From Bigelowiella natans CCMP2755 (lineage: Eukaryota > Cercozoa > Chlorarachniophyceae): DNA of 35,896 bases. This document shows positions 26,037 to 35,896 of the stretch, piece by piece. The stretch is taken from positions 1 to 35,896 of the forward strand of contig ADNK01002107.1 of the NCBI GenBank assembly GCA_000320545.1, written 5' to 3'. Each line of letters begins with the position of its first letter. The first letter of the stretch is position 1. The notes beneath the pieces were generated by a model. It made no database searches. It saw nothing but the letters and a program-made list of their open reading frames with translations, and had not been told where the DNA came from. Both the position numbers and the translations under genes were made by a program.

Positions 26037-27822
26037 TATCATCACCAGTATTTTTATCACAACATGCACGGTCTTCACCTCTCTTTTTCGAGATACTCTC
26101 TTTGCAGTCTATCGCGTCGCAACCTACGCACTGAGAACTCCCCTGCAGTGTTTGGACAAAGGGGGGGGGGGGGGGACGGAAGGGGTAAACGACGTTTTTC
26201 TGTACTGTGGATAGAGGAGAAGAAACTAGTAGCAGAAGATTTAAAAGATAATAACAAAAATTAATACGGGACCAACCTGTGTTCTCATCTGACGTGCCTC
26301 GATAGGTCAGCGGCCGTTCATGCACTAATTCTTTGCTTTCTTTCGTAGTTGTCTGATTCATTCGATATGCTGCTGCCACTTCTTCTTCTTCCTGCATCCT
26401 CTTCAGCATTACGGTCGTCTCTGCTTTGTTTCCCCCACGCGCATCCTGTCCGGACATGTTGTTATCCGAGAAGAGCACGCCTCTCCCCGGCCCAATTTCC
26501 TCATCCTTCTGCACAGGAACAAGCCCTGGAAGATAAAAATTACGTGTGTCTCTCTCCTCAAAGCGCCGATTCTGTTCTAAGTAACGGAGGTGCTGCCTTT
26601 GCGTTCTTGTCAAGTTATGATTCCCGCGCCCTAGTAATCAGACGGATACGGCTCAAAGTCAATCAATTCGGAAAGAAGGAAAAAGTTCTCAAGGATGGTT
26701 TCTCTAGTGGGTCGCTCACGATCACAAAGACCCTTATGGCCCGCTGCAAAAATGAAGTTTGTCCGTCGTGTTCTCATCACCCGTCAGCACTGTCTGGCTT
26801 ACTCTTTCTCCCCACACCGATTCGGAACTGCGGAGATGCGCCTACACATGCATTATTCATTCTCAGCCGAAGGTCTATGCTCGTACAAACACCTTACCTT
26901 TTCTTCGTCGCGAAGGTCGATCGCCCTCCAATCGTCTAAATAAGCAAGCGGGCTGCTCTTTACAAGCGTAGAGGGGCCTGAGCATATTTCGCCATCATCA
27001 TCATCGTCGTCATCATCATCACCATCATTCATCCGATAGCGAGTTGCGAATAATACCGCGATTTCTTGATTTCGAGACATGAAGAAGAGTGCGTCTTGGT
27101 AGAGACTAAACAGGGACGGATAGAGGGGGGGAAGGGGAAGAGAAAGAAATAGTGTTACTTGTAGTGCGTACGCATGGAGGGGGGATTTTCATTGGAACAT
27201 GATAGTCATCGATACCAATCTGTGTTGCTCATGCGAGGAAGCTACGGTTTGAATGCAATCGTCATCGCCTCTCCTGCGAGATAATTGCTGCGGCGGTGAC
27301 TGATCATGTCTTGTTGCTACCCTAGATCTTTTCCGTAGCAATGTGGTTGTAGTAGATGAGAGCGGTCCTGCAGCAGCAGCAGCAGTTCCTTCGGCATCGT
27401 CTCGTGCGTCGCAGTCTTCCACTTCCTCAGAGCATTGGGAATTTCTATCGCGAATAAGTTGATCGTAACGCTCCCGCATGGATAATTCTTCGGCGTCACG
27501 CTGCATGAGCTCCTCCTGTTAACATGAGTATTTACGCGTAAAATGAGTCCGTCGCTGTCAATTCTTGGGGGAGAGGACAAGGAGATCGAACCTGCTTCTT
27601 GAAGCGAAGAGTATCTTGCTCAACGATCAGCCGATTGTCTCTTCTGTAGACATTCCATCTCTTCTGAGGCAAGATGTTGAGAGCGCCGTGGCCACCTTTG
27701 AGCACACTCTTTGTCCATTGACCGACGCTCAGGGATACAAGCCCAAACACCACAAAGGCAATACCGAGAAGACAGTGCACTGCGAGCATAACTGCTATGA
27801 TCTGTAATCTTTTATCTACCAA
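25876..27822 (-). CDS. Gene D: single-pass membrane protein with charged helical C-terminal part
   Basis: Function not recognised. Predicted exons: 27822-27592, 27515-27216, 26508-26277, 26142-26079 and a doubtful last exon 25924-25876, for about 291 residues with phases matching throughout. Residues 8-33 form one long hydrophobic helix (IIAVMLAVHCLLGIAFVVFG onward) directly after MVDKRLQ, so the protein is probably anchored by its N-terminus. The rest is hydrophilic: EELMQRDAEELSMRERYDQL, an Ala/Thr-rich linker, an Arg/Asp-rich segment, KRMQEEEEVAAAYRMNQTTT, and RRLRRDRLQREYLEKER. The basic and acidic helices look like coiled-coil or protein-binding segments. The final exon would add a hydrophobic tail and rests only on an acceptor and phase. 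The gene is divergent from gene E, with 460 bases between start codons. An (ATC)n repeat lies in the last intron. Confidence 0.66.
26007..26036. repeat. (ATC)n microsatellite
   Basis: Tandem ATC trinucleotides in the last predicted intron of gene D. Similar (ATC)n tracts occur at about 1725-1753, 2569-2601, 23396-23426, 27000-27030, 30690-30722, 31477-31506, 32233-32268 and 35334-35370. Confidence 0.93.
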
Positions 27823-28282
27823 TGAAGCCTTGAGCGATGACTTTCAGTAAATGCATGCCCTGCATTTCTCGAAGAGACATTTGCGAATACGAAGGGGGGA
27901 GGAGGGGGAGGAAGAGGAAGAGGAGGAGACGGCAAAGAAGTTGGACGACGCAGCTGTGAACTAAAGAAGAAATCAGTCACTGCCTTCCCGTCTCCAGCTG
28001 CACGTATATCGTCTCAGTCTCTTGCCGCTACAGCTCCCGCCCGCCGGGGGCATCATCGGACCATTCTTCCGGTTCGTCGTCCTTGTCGTCGTTGTCGCGA
28101 GCTGACAGAGCGACTAATAATAATAGTAATGCAGGGAATTATTGGCCTGCGACAACGACCTTTCGGCCAAATTATCAAAGGGTCATCTATCTGTGAAAAT
28201 CCAGAGAATTTACATACTGCGACAAGCGTGTGCAGTCGAATATGGATCAAAGGATTGTCATTCGAGTTTGACGCCACCAAAA
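27823..28282. promoter_or_regulatory. Shared upstream region of divergent genes D and E
   Basis: About 460 bases between the two start codons, with a GA-rich stretch near 27890-27940. No specific promoter element is recognised. The gene E frame is open upstream of its ATG but contains no earlier ATG. Confidence 0.45.
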
Positions 28283-28739
28283 ATGGCTGCTCCTTCCGAT
28301 CGGAAGGACGCCGTCGGCCAATCCATTGCCAAGGAGAACCCCGACTCCTCAAACATATTGAAGCTCACTATTGTCTCGGCATTCTACCCTAGGGCCGCCA
28401 GCAGCAGCAAGTCCATTGCCTTCAAAGTTACCGTTGAGGACGATGCTGGGTCGTCCAATGGCAGCAGCACGAAGCTGCAACAATCGCCGTTCCTCAAAAT
28501 CAAACCGGCGGGCAAGACAGTTTATGACTTCGATGTCTCTGCGACGTGCATTTCTAATTGTCCCAAGGTGAGAAAGAAACTTCCGCCGCTCGAGCGCTAG
28601 TTGATACGATACCATTCATCTTCCCCTTGCGTGTAGGTCAGCATTTCGGCTCATTGTCCTGGATTCCTGGGGATCGGAACGGTACGTAGTAGTAGTCGCG
28701 GATGATGTCGTCATAAAGTCGAACTTTTATTTTTTCCCC

Positions 28740-28822
<83 letters not shown>

Positions 28823-29648
28823 CGCGCGTGTATGGGCTTACAGGGAACGCGTTGGACACGTTCTCTCTGAATATGCAAGCCGTCCCCCCTAGCGGAGATC
28901 TTCTGGCGATGGACATTCCCCTCAACCAAGGGGTCGTCTCCATCCGCGTCTCCTGGAGATCAGGTACTGCTTAGCCGATCCTTTCATGTTTGCAGTGCAG
29001 CATCGGTTAGTTGATATAATAGTCATCGTTGCGGTCGTCATTATCCCGGTCTTCCTTCCACCTCCTCTCATCCTTATATGATACGCTAAGCTTTCTGATT
29101 CTACACCTGCCACCAGAACGACTTCTGGCGGAAGAACGGCACAGGCTCGCTGCCTCGCGACAACGTGCGGAGGAGGCAGAGCAAAGGCTCCACTCAACGC
29201 TGCGTACGTTGTATAACAAGTACAGGGAAAGCGTTTCATCGGCTAAAAAGGCAGGAGACCACAGTGCGGAGGGGGGAGGGAGTGTTGGGCAGAACATCCT
29301 CCTGGCAGCAGAGGTACTAACAGCTGCTGGCATGGGCGACGACATTTCGATTATTCAGATGCTATTCAATAAACGAATTGAAATTTTAAAATGCTGGTGA
29401 TGATGCCACCGGTGGAGTAGCGATATTGTACTAGCACACAGCCAACTCACCGCGAACAATGAAGATTTGACGATGATGACGTCCATGGCAGGTGTTCCAC
29501 CGTAAGATGGCCCAGGTATTGACAGCGGCGTCCGGTCAAAAGAGAGATGATGGCTCGAAGAACGGCAATGCTGGGGGGAGAGGGAGCAGGATGGAGCACC
29601 AGAAACTGTACAATCATTCGAATTTCTTCAAGGTACATCGTAGGAAGG

Positions 29649-29687
<39 letters not shown>

Positions 29688-29976
29688 GAAATGTCCACCC
29701 TATCTGCTCTCTCGGTGGTCGTTGCCGATCCTTACTTGTACTATTGTCTGCTGAGTTATGGTAAATTGCGCGATTGATCAGGAGCACGCTTACGGGGACG
29801 AATGGGCCGAGGTGTTTATGAATGACATTCTTGTCGCATTCAAAGGTGCAGCGTCAGCTTGCTAGTTGTCCCTACAACTATGTATATCTTGTGCATGCGC
29901 ATGGATGTTATCGCGTGAAAGACTTTGTATCATGAGAAGTGTTTACTGTCTAAGAAGAAAAGACACACACACACAT

Positions 29977-30023
<47 letters not shown>

Positions 30024-30359
30024 TAGTGAGAGAGAATACAACAGCTTTCTATCAGATCACCATTGCATCCCCCACCCTCCTTTTCCACTTCCTCCACACC
30101 TCATAGGCCTCCCGGACGGACAATTCTCGCAGAAGCAAATCGTCCGATGGTTGATGCTCATCTCGAAGTTTCAGAATACATGGAGCAAGGTAGTAGTTTG
30201 ATCCCAAGGCAGCAGCATCCACGACCATTGCTGTTTCTTGGAAAAGAAGATGGAGAAGAAGAAAGAAAAATGGTGAAGAAAAGAGATGGCACTTATAACG
30301 TTTCCTTTTATATCCAAAATCTAACATCATACGTGCACGTTCACACAGAATATATAGGG

Positions 30360-30396
<37 letters not shown>

Positions 30397-30687
30397 CGCG
30401 TGCGAGAGAGAGAGAGAGCCAATAATATGTAGGCGCGCGCCTATACAAAAGGGCAGCGGTTTGAAGACTGATTTATGTGATATCATCCTGATCCCACCAT
30501 GTGCAGCATGGGAGTAGTAAAATGGAAGATATGGTGCGAGTGCTGCAACCCCCCTTGGTCAAGGCATTCTGCGACACATCGAAGGAGATCTTGGCAGAGT
30601 GGGAGATGATAGCACTAACAATTTTCACAATTTTAAAGAATGATAAAATAATATCACGCCAAAACCGCAAATCATGCATAAGACAGC

Positions 30688-30723
<36 letters not shown>

Positions 30724-31086
30724 GCCACCACCACCATCATCACCATCACCACCAATATCGTCGTCATCGTCGTCTTCGTCGTGATCGCCATTCATGCAAC
30801 CCCGTGATGCTTGTCAGAGAAGTAGATAGGCCATCATCCTAAACACTCAATGCCTGTACTGTTGGTCTCCGCTACTACCACTACACTACTACTACTACTA
30901 ATAATAATAATAATAAATAAATAATAATAATATCACTACCTTCACTCGCTGCTCAGTGTGAGCGAGAGGATAATTGCCGTGAATGCGAAAGACGCATCAG
31001 AGGAGCAAAAGGAGGTGGGGGTGGTGGTGGGGGGGGGAGGTTCAGTGTTTGTCCTCACATGCATGCATGCATTAATTTTATACAAT

Positions 31087-31130
<44 letters not shown>

Positions 31131-31474
31131 ATATTATACACAACATGGCACTTCCTCACCTTGGGAGTGATATCACACAGAAAATCACTGAGCTTGCACC
31201 TCCTCCTCCTCCTCCTCCTGAAGGACAAAAATGGACGAATCTTGACGAACGGGCCGCGGGACTTCTTCACGCTCCTGAACCGCACTTTGGGTTGGCGTAG
31301 TAGTAGTAGCAGTAGTAGTAGTTGTTGTTGTTATTGTTGTCGTCGCAAAAACAAGAAATTGAATAATGTCTTGGAACCGAACTCGCAAGGGAAGCTCTTC
31401 GAAGTGTCATTGCCTAATCTGCCATGACATGGCTTGATAAGTTCATCTTACCTTGTGATTTTTGAATGACTGCT

Positions 31475-31508
<34 letters not shown>

Positions 31509-32235
31509 CCATCATCATATAGCCTTCATCTTTTCTCCTCCTCCTCCTCCCCTCCTCCTTCAGAGAATGTAGTGCCATATGTCGGTGGGATGGCCGTGGT
31601 CGAGCTTGCAACGATGGTTGCGGAAGTCATAAAGTGAGTAGTTAAGGGAAATGGAAGAGGAGTGAGAAGAATAAGAAAGAGAAGAAGAGAATACTGGGAG
31701 AACGGAAAGAGAGAAGGAGGATATCCTTAAGACTTGGAAAATACGAGTAGGCTGAAAATCAAGCTCATGCCGATGATGGTGATGATGATGATGATGATGA
31801 TGATGCTCATATTCCTCCTCCTCCTCTTCTTCTTTTTCTCCCTCCGCCTCTGTCGTGGCCACAGCAATTTCGTGGTGTTGTACTGCAAATGGCTGGAGGG
31901 CTATCTGGTGGTTGACGGCTCGAATGGCAATGGCGACGATAACGTTATCGATGCGAACACCAACAAAAGCGACAAGGGAGCGTCCCTTTCAATGGATGAC
32001 TTTGGGAACAACGATGCTAACGGTGATAACGGTAGCAGTCTGTTTACCTCCCTCGCCACTTGTGAAGGGAGAGGGGGGGGGGGGGGGTGTAAGCATCACA
32101 CAGCATTGTGAATGAGTGCTTAGCATCATTACGTCGAGATGTGGAGGACAACTTCTGCTCATGTGTTTTTAATACTTCTCACCACTCGCTACAGCATCAT
32201 CATCACTATCATCTTGTTTATCATCATCCTCATCC

Positions 32236-32267
<32 letters not shown>

Positions 32268-33012
32268 GATAAGATGGAGGAAGCCAAAGATCAGCCAGAG
32301 GAAGCAACGTCGTGTGGGTCCAACCTCTCGGCATCAACCCGAGCTCGGACGCCCCGCTCCTCCTCATTCAGGTGAGACTTGGAATCTAGCACTCCTACTA
32401 ATTTAAGTCAGCAATAAGTATCATTATTTCTATAATGGTGGCAGAGTAGCAGTAGCAGTAGCAATAGTTTTAATGCAATTCATTATAATTGAGTTCTCCG
32501 CATCCATATTGGTTCATCTCCATTCGTCATTCCTCGCACTGCTCCTTCGTTTCGCAGGGCCAATCGGTCGGTGAGGACGCGCTGTGCGGCATCATCGGAA
32601 GCTGTGAAAGGTGATAGGAGGAGGTCGAAGAAGAGGGAGGGGGGGGGGGGGGGTTACCTGTGCGGTCAGTGATGATTGGCGTCTCCATTTTGCTTCATGT
32701 TAAATCGATCTGCTGCTGCTACTTATGCGTGTAACTAACTACCCATAGATTCCTCGAGCTAGCGAAGATCACGTTCAGCAAATTTCGGTCGTCAGCCCCC
32801 TCTCCCCCCCCCTCCCCGCCTCCTTCGCCTCGTTACTGTCATGCTGTAATTAATTGCCGCCGGGTCGATGGCGTCGATGCCTTGCCAACAACGACGAAGA
32901 CAATAAGAACAACAACAACAACAACAATATGACGTTGTAGAGGATGACGTTGTAGAGTCCTCTATAAGCGAACCCCATTTGGATCTGATATAAATGTTTA
33001 TGATTGTGTATT

Positions 33013-33051
<39 letters not shown>

Positions 33052-33290
33052 CCTTATTATCTATGCTGGGCGCGTAGAAATCGAATTGCAAAGCTCTCAT
33101 CTGCCTCATCCTCCTCATCATCATCGTCTGGAGCGGAGCGACAGCGTCAGCAAGATATAGGAATCAACCAGCACATCGAGGCAAAATGGAAGATTGTACG
33201 CAACGTCTTCCAAACCCTCTGCCTGAAGGCCTCTGAGGCCCTCGGTTTCTACACAGCGACAACGATCGCTCTGGATGCTTTCGAGGTAAT

Positions 33291-33331
<41 letters not shown>

Positions 33332-33972
33332 TGGTAGTAGTAATACACTCGAGAAACTCTCTTCGTGGAGCAGTAAGGAGGAGGAGGAGGGTGAGGAGGG
33401 TCGGGCTGAGCAAGAATTTGTCGTGGCATGCACGCACACTGCGCCTAATTGTTGCATGTGTTGTCGTCGTCGTCGTCGTCGTCTTTCGCTGCTCCGGTGA
33501 TATAATGAATAAAATCAGGGCCTCTTCACTCCGAAGTGGGCGACGACTGAGCTTACGGAATTAGAAACGCCAAGGGTAGTAATGAGCAGCCTTGTAAACT
33601 TGTTTCAACTTACACTGCTACAGTAGTGACGATGACGTCATCATCCAGAGAGGCGCGACGTTTGTAGGAAACCAAAGACGAATTAGCATCCCCCCCCCCC
33701 CCCCCCCTCTTCCTGCTTGTTCGTAAGCCGAACTGTTTTTGATGTGATGTTGTTGGTGTTCAATATGATTGTTGTTTATCTCTCTTTTCTCTCGCTCGCT
33801 CTCTATCTCTCTCTCTCTCTCTGTCCACCCCCCCCCTCCCCCGTTTTCCCCTTCTTCTATCGACATCGGATTTGTGGTAAAAAGAATCGTATCGTGGAGT
33901 ATCTGAAGGACTGTATCAGCGATCACAGTCAATGGATTGGATGGCAACCAGGCGTTAGAGTAACTATTATAA

Positions 33973-34003
<31 letters not shown>

Positions 34004-34446
34004 TTTACTATGCATTTCCTCTCGCATCAATGTTATAGATACGCTCCCAAATGGGGTTGGTTGCATAACGTCGATGTGTGCATTGTCATCACCCTCACAT
34101 TCATATACACGTATGTATCCTCGCCCATCACAGATTGCAGCTCGGCAGCTGATTGAGCGACTATTCGAGCGGTACTAAGAAAGAGCGATGAGGAAGAGTC
34201 ATATAGTAGTAGTAGCAGCAGTAGTAGTAGTGATGGCAGCAAAAGCAGCAAAAGCAGCAAAATTGGAGAAGTAGCAAGCTGTAAGAATGAGAAGAATGAG
34301 CAGCCATGAAGCATAATCTTCCCTCACTCTCTTACCTGCTATCTTTGCTCCTTTTCCCTGTTCGGCACCGACAAAATATTTCTTCTTCAGATATTGCATG
34401 CGACTGTCCCACGCCGCGCAGAGGAAGAAAGTCGCGGTCAGTTTCC

Positions 34447-34505
<59 letters not shown>

Positions 34506-34521
34506 GTAGTACGTAAGTAAT

Positions 34522-34562
<41 letters not shown>

Positions 34563-35896
34563 TGCAAACTGCGAGCAGATCGACGCACTACGGAGTGGAC
34601 TCGACAAGGACACGTAATTAGATGCATATTTATATCGTCTGTGTGTGTGTATGTGTGTGTATGTGTGTGTGTGTGTGGGTTGTGTGTGGATGGGTAAGTA
34701 TCTATGTACCCACTCATTACATGACCTATACTTTCCATCCACTGGGTCAAATTAACTAAAGCGCATACCTACCATCATCATCATCATCATCACCATCATC
34801 ATATCTTTAAGCTCCCTGTCGTTATCCTGGCATCGAATTCCTCCGTTTGTTCATAGATTCTGGCTACGGAAGTGCATAGAGAACGACGGTTTGCTCAATA
34901 AATGGCTCAGCCGTGGGGATCTGAATGAAAGCTTGAAGCCCTTCTATGCTCTTGTGAGTGGTTGATGGTCACTGCCAAACGGGGAGCGGGGAGGGAGGGC
35001 AAAGGATGATACAGGGCTACAGCACACATTATTATAGATCGATAACGGAGATAAAGAGAATATGGAAATACACGCTGATAGCCCTACATGTGCTCCTAAT
35101 CCTCCTCCTCTTCCTTTGCTTTTCCCTCCTCCTCCTCTTTCCCTCCCATTACCACGACCACCACCACCACCACCACCACCATCACTGCCCTCCTATGTGC
35201 GCAGGCAAAGTGCCTTCAGGATCAGAGTGGGAGCACTAAAAAGAAGAAGATAATGATAGGAGAAATCGACTGGCTGAGGCCGCTTTATGCTGCCCTCGGT
35301 TCCAGCGCGGCGAGACAGGTGAATAATAAAGGCATCATCATCATCATCTTCATCATCATCATCATCATCATCGTACGTTGTAGCGTATAGTAGTAGTAGG
35401 TGTAATGGAGAAGTTAAAGATCTTCATTCATCCTAAAATGGTGTTTAATATGAGATACTGCTTCTCTTGAGAACTACTTTTGATGATCTCCCGATTAAAG
35501 CTTTCACGCACACACTCACACGCGCGCGCGCACGCACACACACACATTCATAAACACTCGCCAAAGATCCATCGTAATGCTTTTCCCTCCTCCTCCTCTT
35601 CCACCACCTTGCCGACTATGCCTATTGATGACGATGGCCCCCCCACCGGTGCATTCGAGAGATACAAACCAGGATCTCAACATAAGAGATTGATCCTCGC
35701 TGCCAAGGTATACTCAAGGAATTTCTCTATTATTGTTGCAAATGCGTAATATTAGCTTATTGGATTTTATTATGCTCAGAATGAAGATAGGAGGTTTCCG
35801 GGTCATGTGTCAGAGCAGCAGACGCATCTACGACCAAGTCTCAGTGGGAAAGAGGACTATTTCCTCCTCGTCAAGAAAGAAAAAGAAAAGTTGGCA
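28283..35896 (+). CDS. Gene E: large protein of unknown function, 24 exons seen, 3' end outside window
   Basis: About 808 residues lie in the window. Exons: 28283-28567, 28637-28685, 28844-28963, 29117-29313, 29492-29632, 29782-29845, 30107-30189, 30507-30598, 30957-31014, 31224-31296, 31564-31633, 31865-32088, 32274-32371, 32558-32610, 32749-32787, 33078-33285, 33885-33959, 34134-34171, 34391-34436, 34579-34613, 34857-34953, 35205-35318, 35660-35707 (weak acceptor) and 35780 onward. All phases agree, which strongly supports one gene. Residues 25-150 look like a beta-rich domain (LKLTIVSAFYP, SISAHCPGFLG, GVVSIRVSW). A coiled coil follows (ERHRLAASRQRAEEAEQRL). Then come helical segments such as DEWAEVFMNDILVAFKG, ILTNGPRDFFTLLNRTLGW, YVGGMAVVELATMVAEVIK and GQSVGEDALCGIIGSCERFL. 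Low-complexity Gly and Ser runs are encoded in exons 32088 and 33078. I do not recognise the family. No signal peptide or clear membrane segment is seen. Confidence 0.82.
28734..28829. repeat. Poly-C, (CT)n, (GT)n, (GC)n compound repeat
   Basis: Four simple repeats abut in order within gene E intron 2, ending about 15 bases before the acceptor of exon 28844-28963. Confidence 0.95.
29651..29682. repeat. (AT)n microsatellite
   Basis: AT dinucleotides starting about 18 bases after the donor of gene E exon 29492-29632. Confidence 0.94.
29963..30018. repeat. Compound (CA)n(GA)n microsatellite
   Basis: CA dinucleotides passing into GA dinucleotides in the intron before gene E exon 30107-30189. 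A (GT)n(GC)n(GA)n tract lies in the next intron at about 30359-30418. Confidence 0.94.
31089..31127. repeat. (TG)n microsatellite
   Basis: About 38 bases of TG dinucleotides in the gene E intron before exon 31224. A similar (TG)n tract is at 33015-33049, in the intron before exon 33078. Confidence 0.95.
34449..34560. repeat. (CT)n(GT)n then (AT)n microsatellites
   Basis: CT and GT dinucleotides (34449-34504) followed after 20 bases by AT dinucleotides (about 34526-34559) fill almost the whole intron between gene E exons 34391-34436 and 34579-34613. Confidence 0.94.

Noticed and set aside
30501-30842. Open frame with a long His run
   Set aside because: The first part is a real gene E exon (30507-30598), but the His run is translation of an intronic (ATC)n repeat after the donor.
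31059-31300. Alternative gene E acceptor at 31180 adding a Pro or Leu run
   Set aside because: The (CTC)n works better as a polypyrimidine tract. The acceptor at 31223 gives phase 0 continuity into DKNGRILTNG without homopolymer.

Overview
This looks like nuclear DNA of a eukaryotic microbe or alga. Genes are broken into many short exons by GT-AG introns, and those introns and some spacers are packed with simple repeats: (CA)n, (CT)n, (AT)n, (ATC)n, poly-C and poly-G. I cannot name the lineage. The gene content (a Golgi-type membrane enzyme candidate, a protein with a signal peptide followed by an Arg/Ser-rich stretch, and a tyrosine-kinase-like kinase fused to unusual modules) would fit an aquatic protist or alga. 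All multi-exon models were built by hand from splice signals and reading-phase continuity. Exon coordinates are therefore predictions.

Layout: gene Z, minus, 3900 down past position 1 (its 3' end lies outside the window); gene A, minus, 6772 to about 4200; eRF1, plus, 7823-9215, a single exon; a kinase gene, minus, 13454-10226, four exons; gene B, minus, 18184-14453, about 14 exons or more; gene C, plus, 18908-25133, about 21 exons; gene D, minus, 27822 to about 25876; gene E, plus, 28283 to beyond the window end, 24 exons seen. Gene pairs A/eRF1, B/C and D/E are divergent and probably share promoter regions. eRF1/kinase and C/D are convergent. No rRNA, tRNA, CRISPR array or recognisable transposon was found.

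The most striking signal is in the eRF1 gene. The class-1 release factor is complete in its TASNIKS-like, YxCxxxF and GGQ motifs, but the reading frame is broken by one in-frame stop (ATT TAA C) just after the GGQ region. Skipping one T there restores gap-free alignment to the family through to an acidic C-terminus. A release factor whose own mRNA needs a +1 shift at a stop codon is the same logic as bacterial prfB (RF2) autoregulation. Programmed frameshift, assembly error and disabled retrocopy are all possible, and the window cannot separate them.

A second unusual element is the kinase: a coiled coil, a kinase domain with tyrosine-kinase hallmarks, and two tandem copies of a Trp-rich module. 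Both copies are cut by a phase-1 intron at the same place. Genes Z, A, B, D and E encode proteins I do not recognise. Gene C is a probable type II membrane protein that I tentatively compare with glycosyltransferases.
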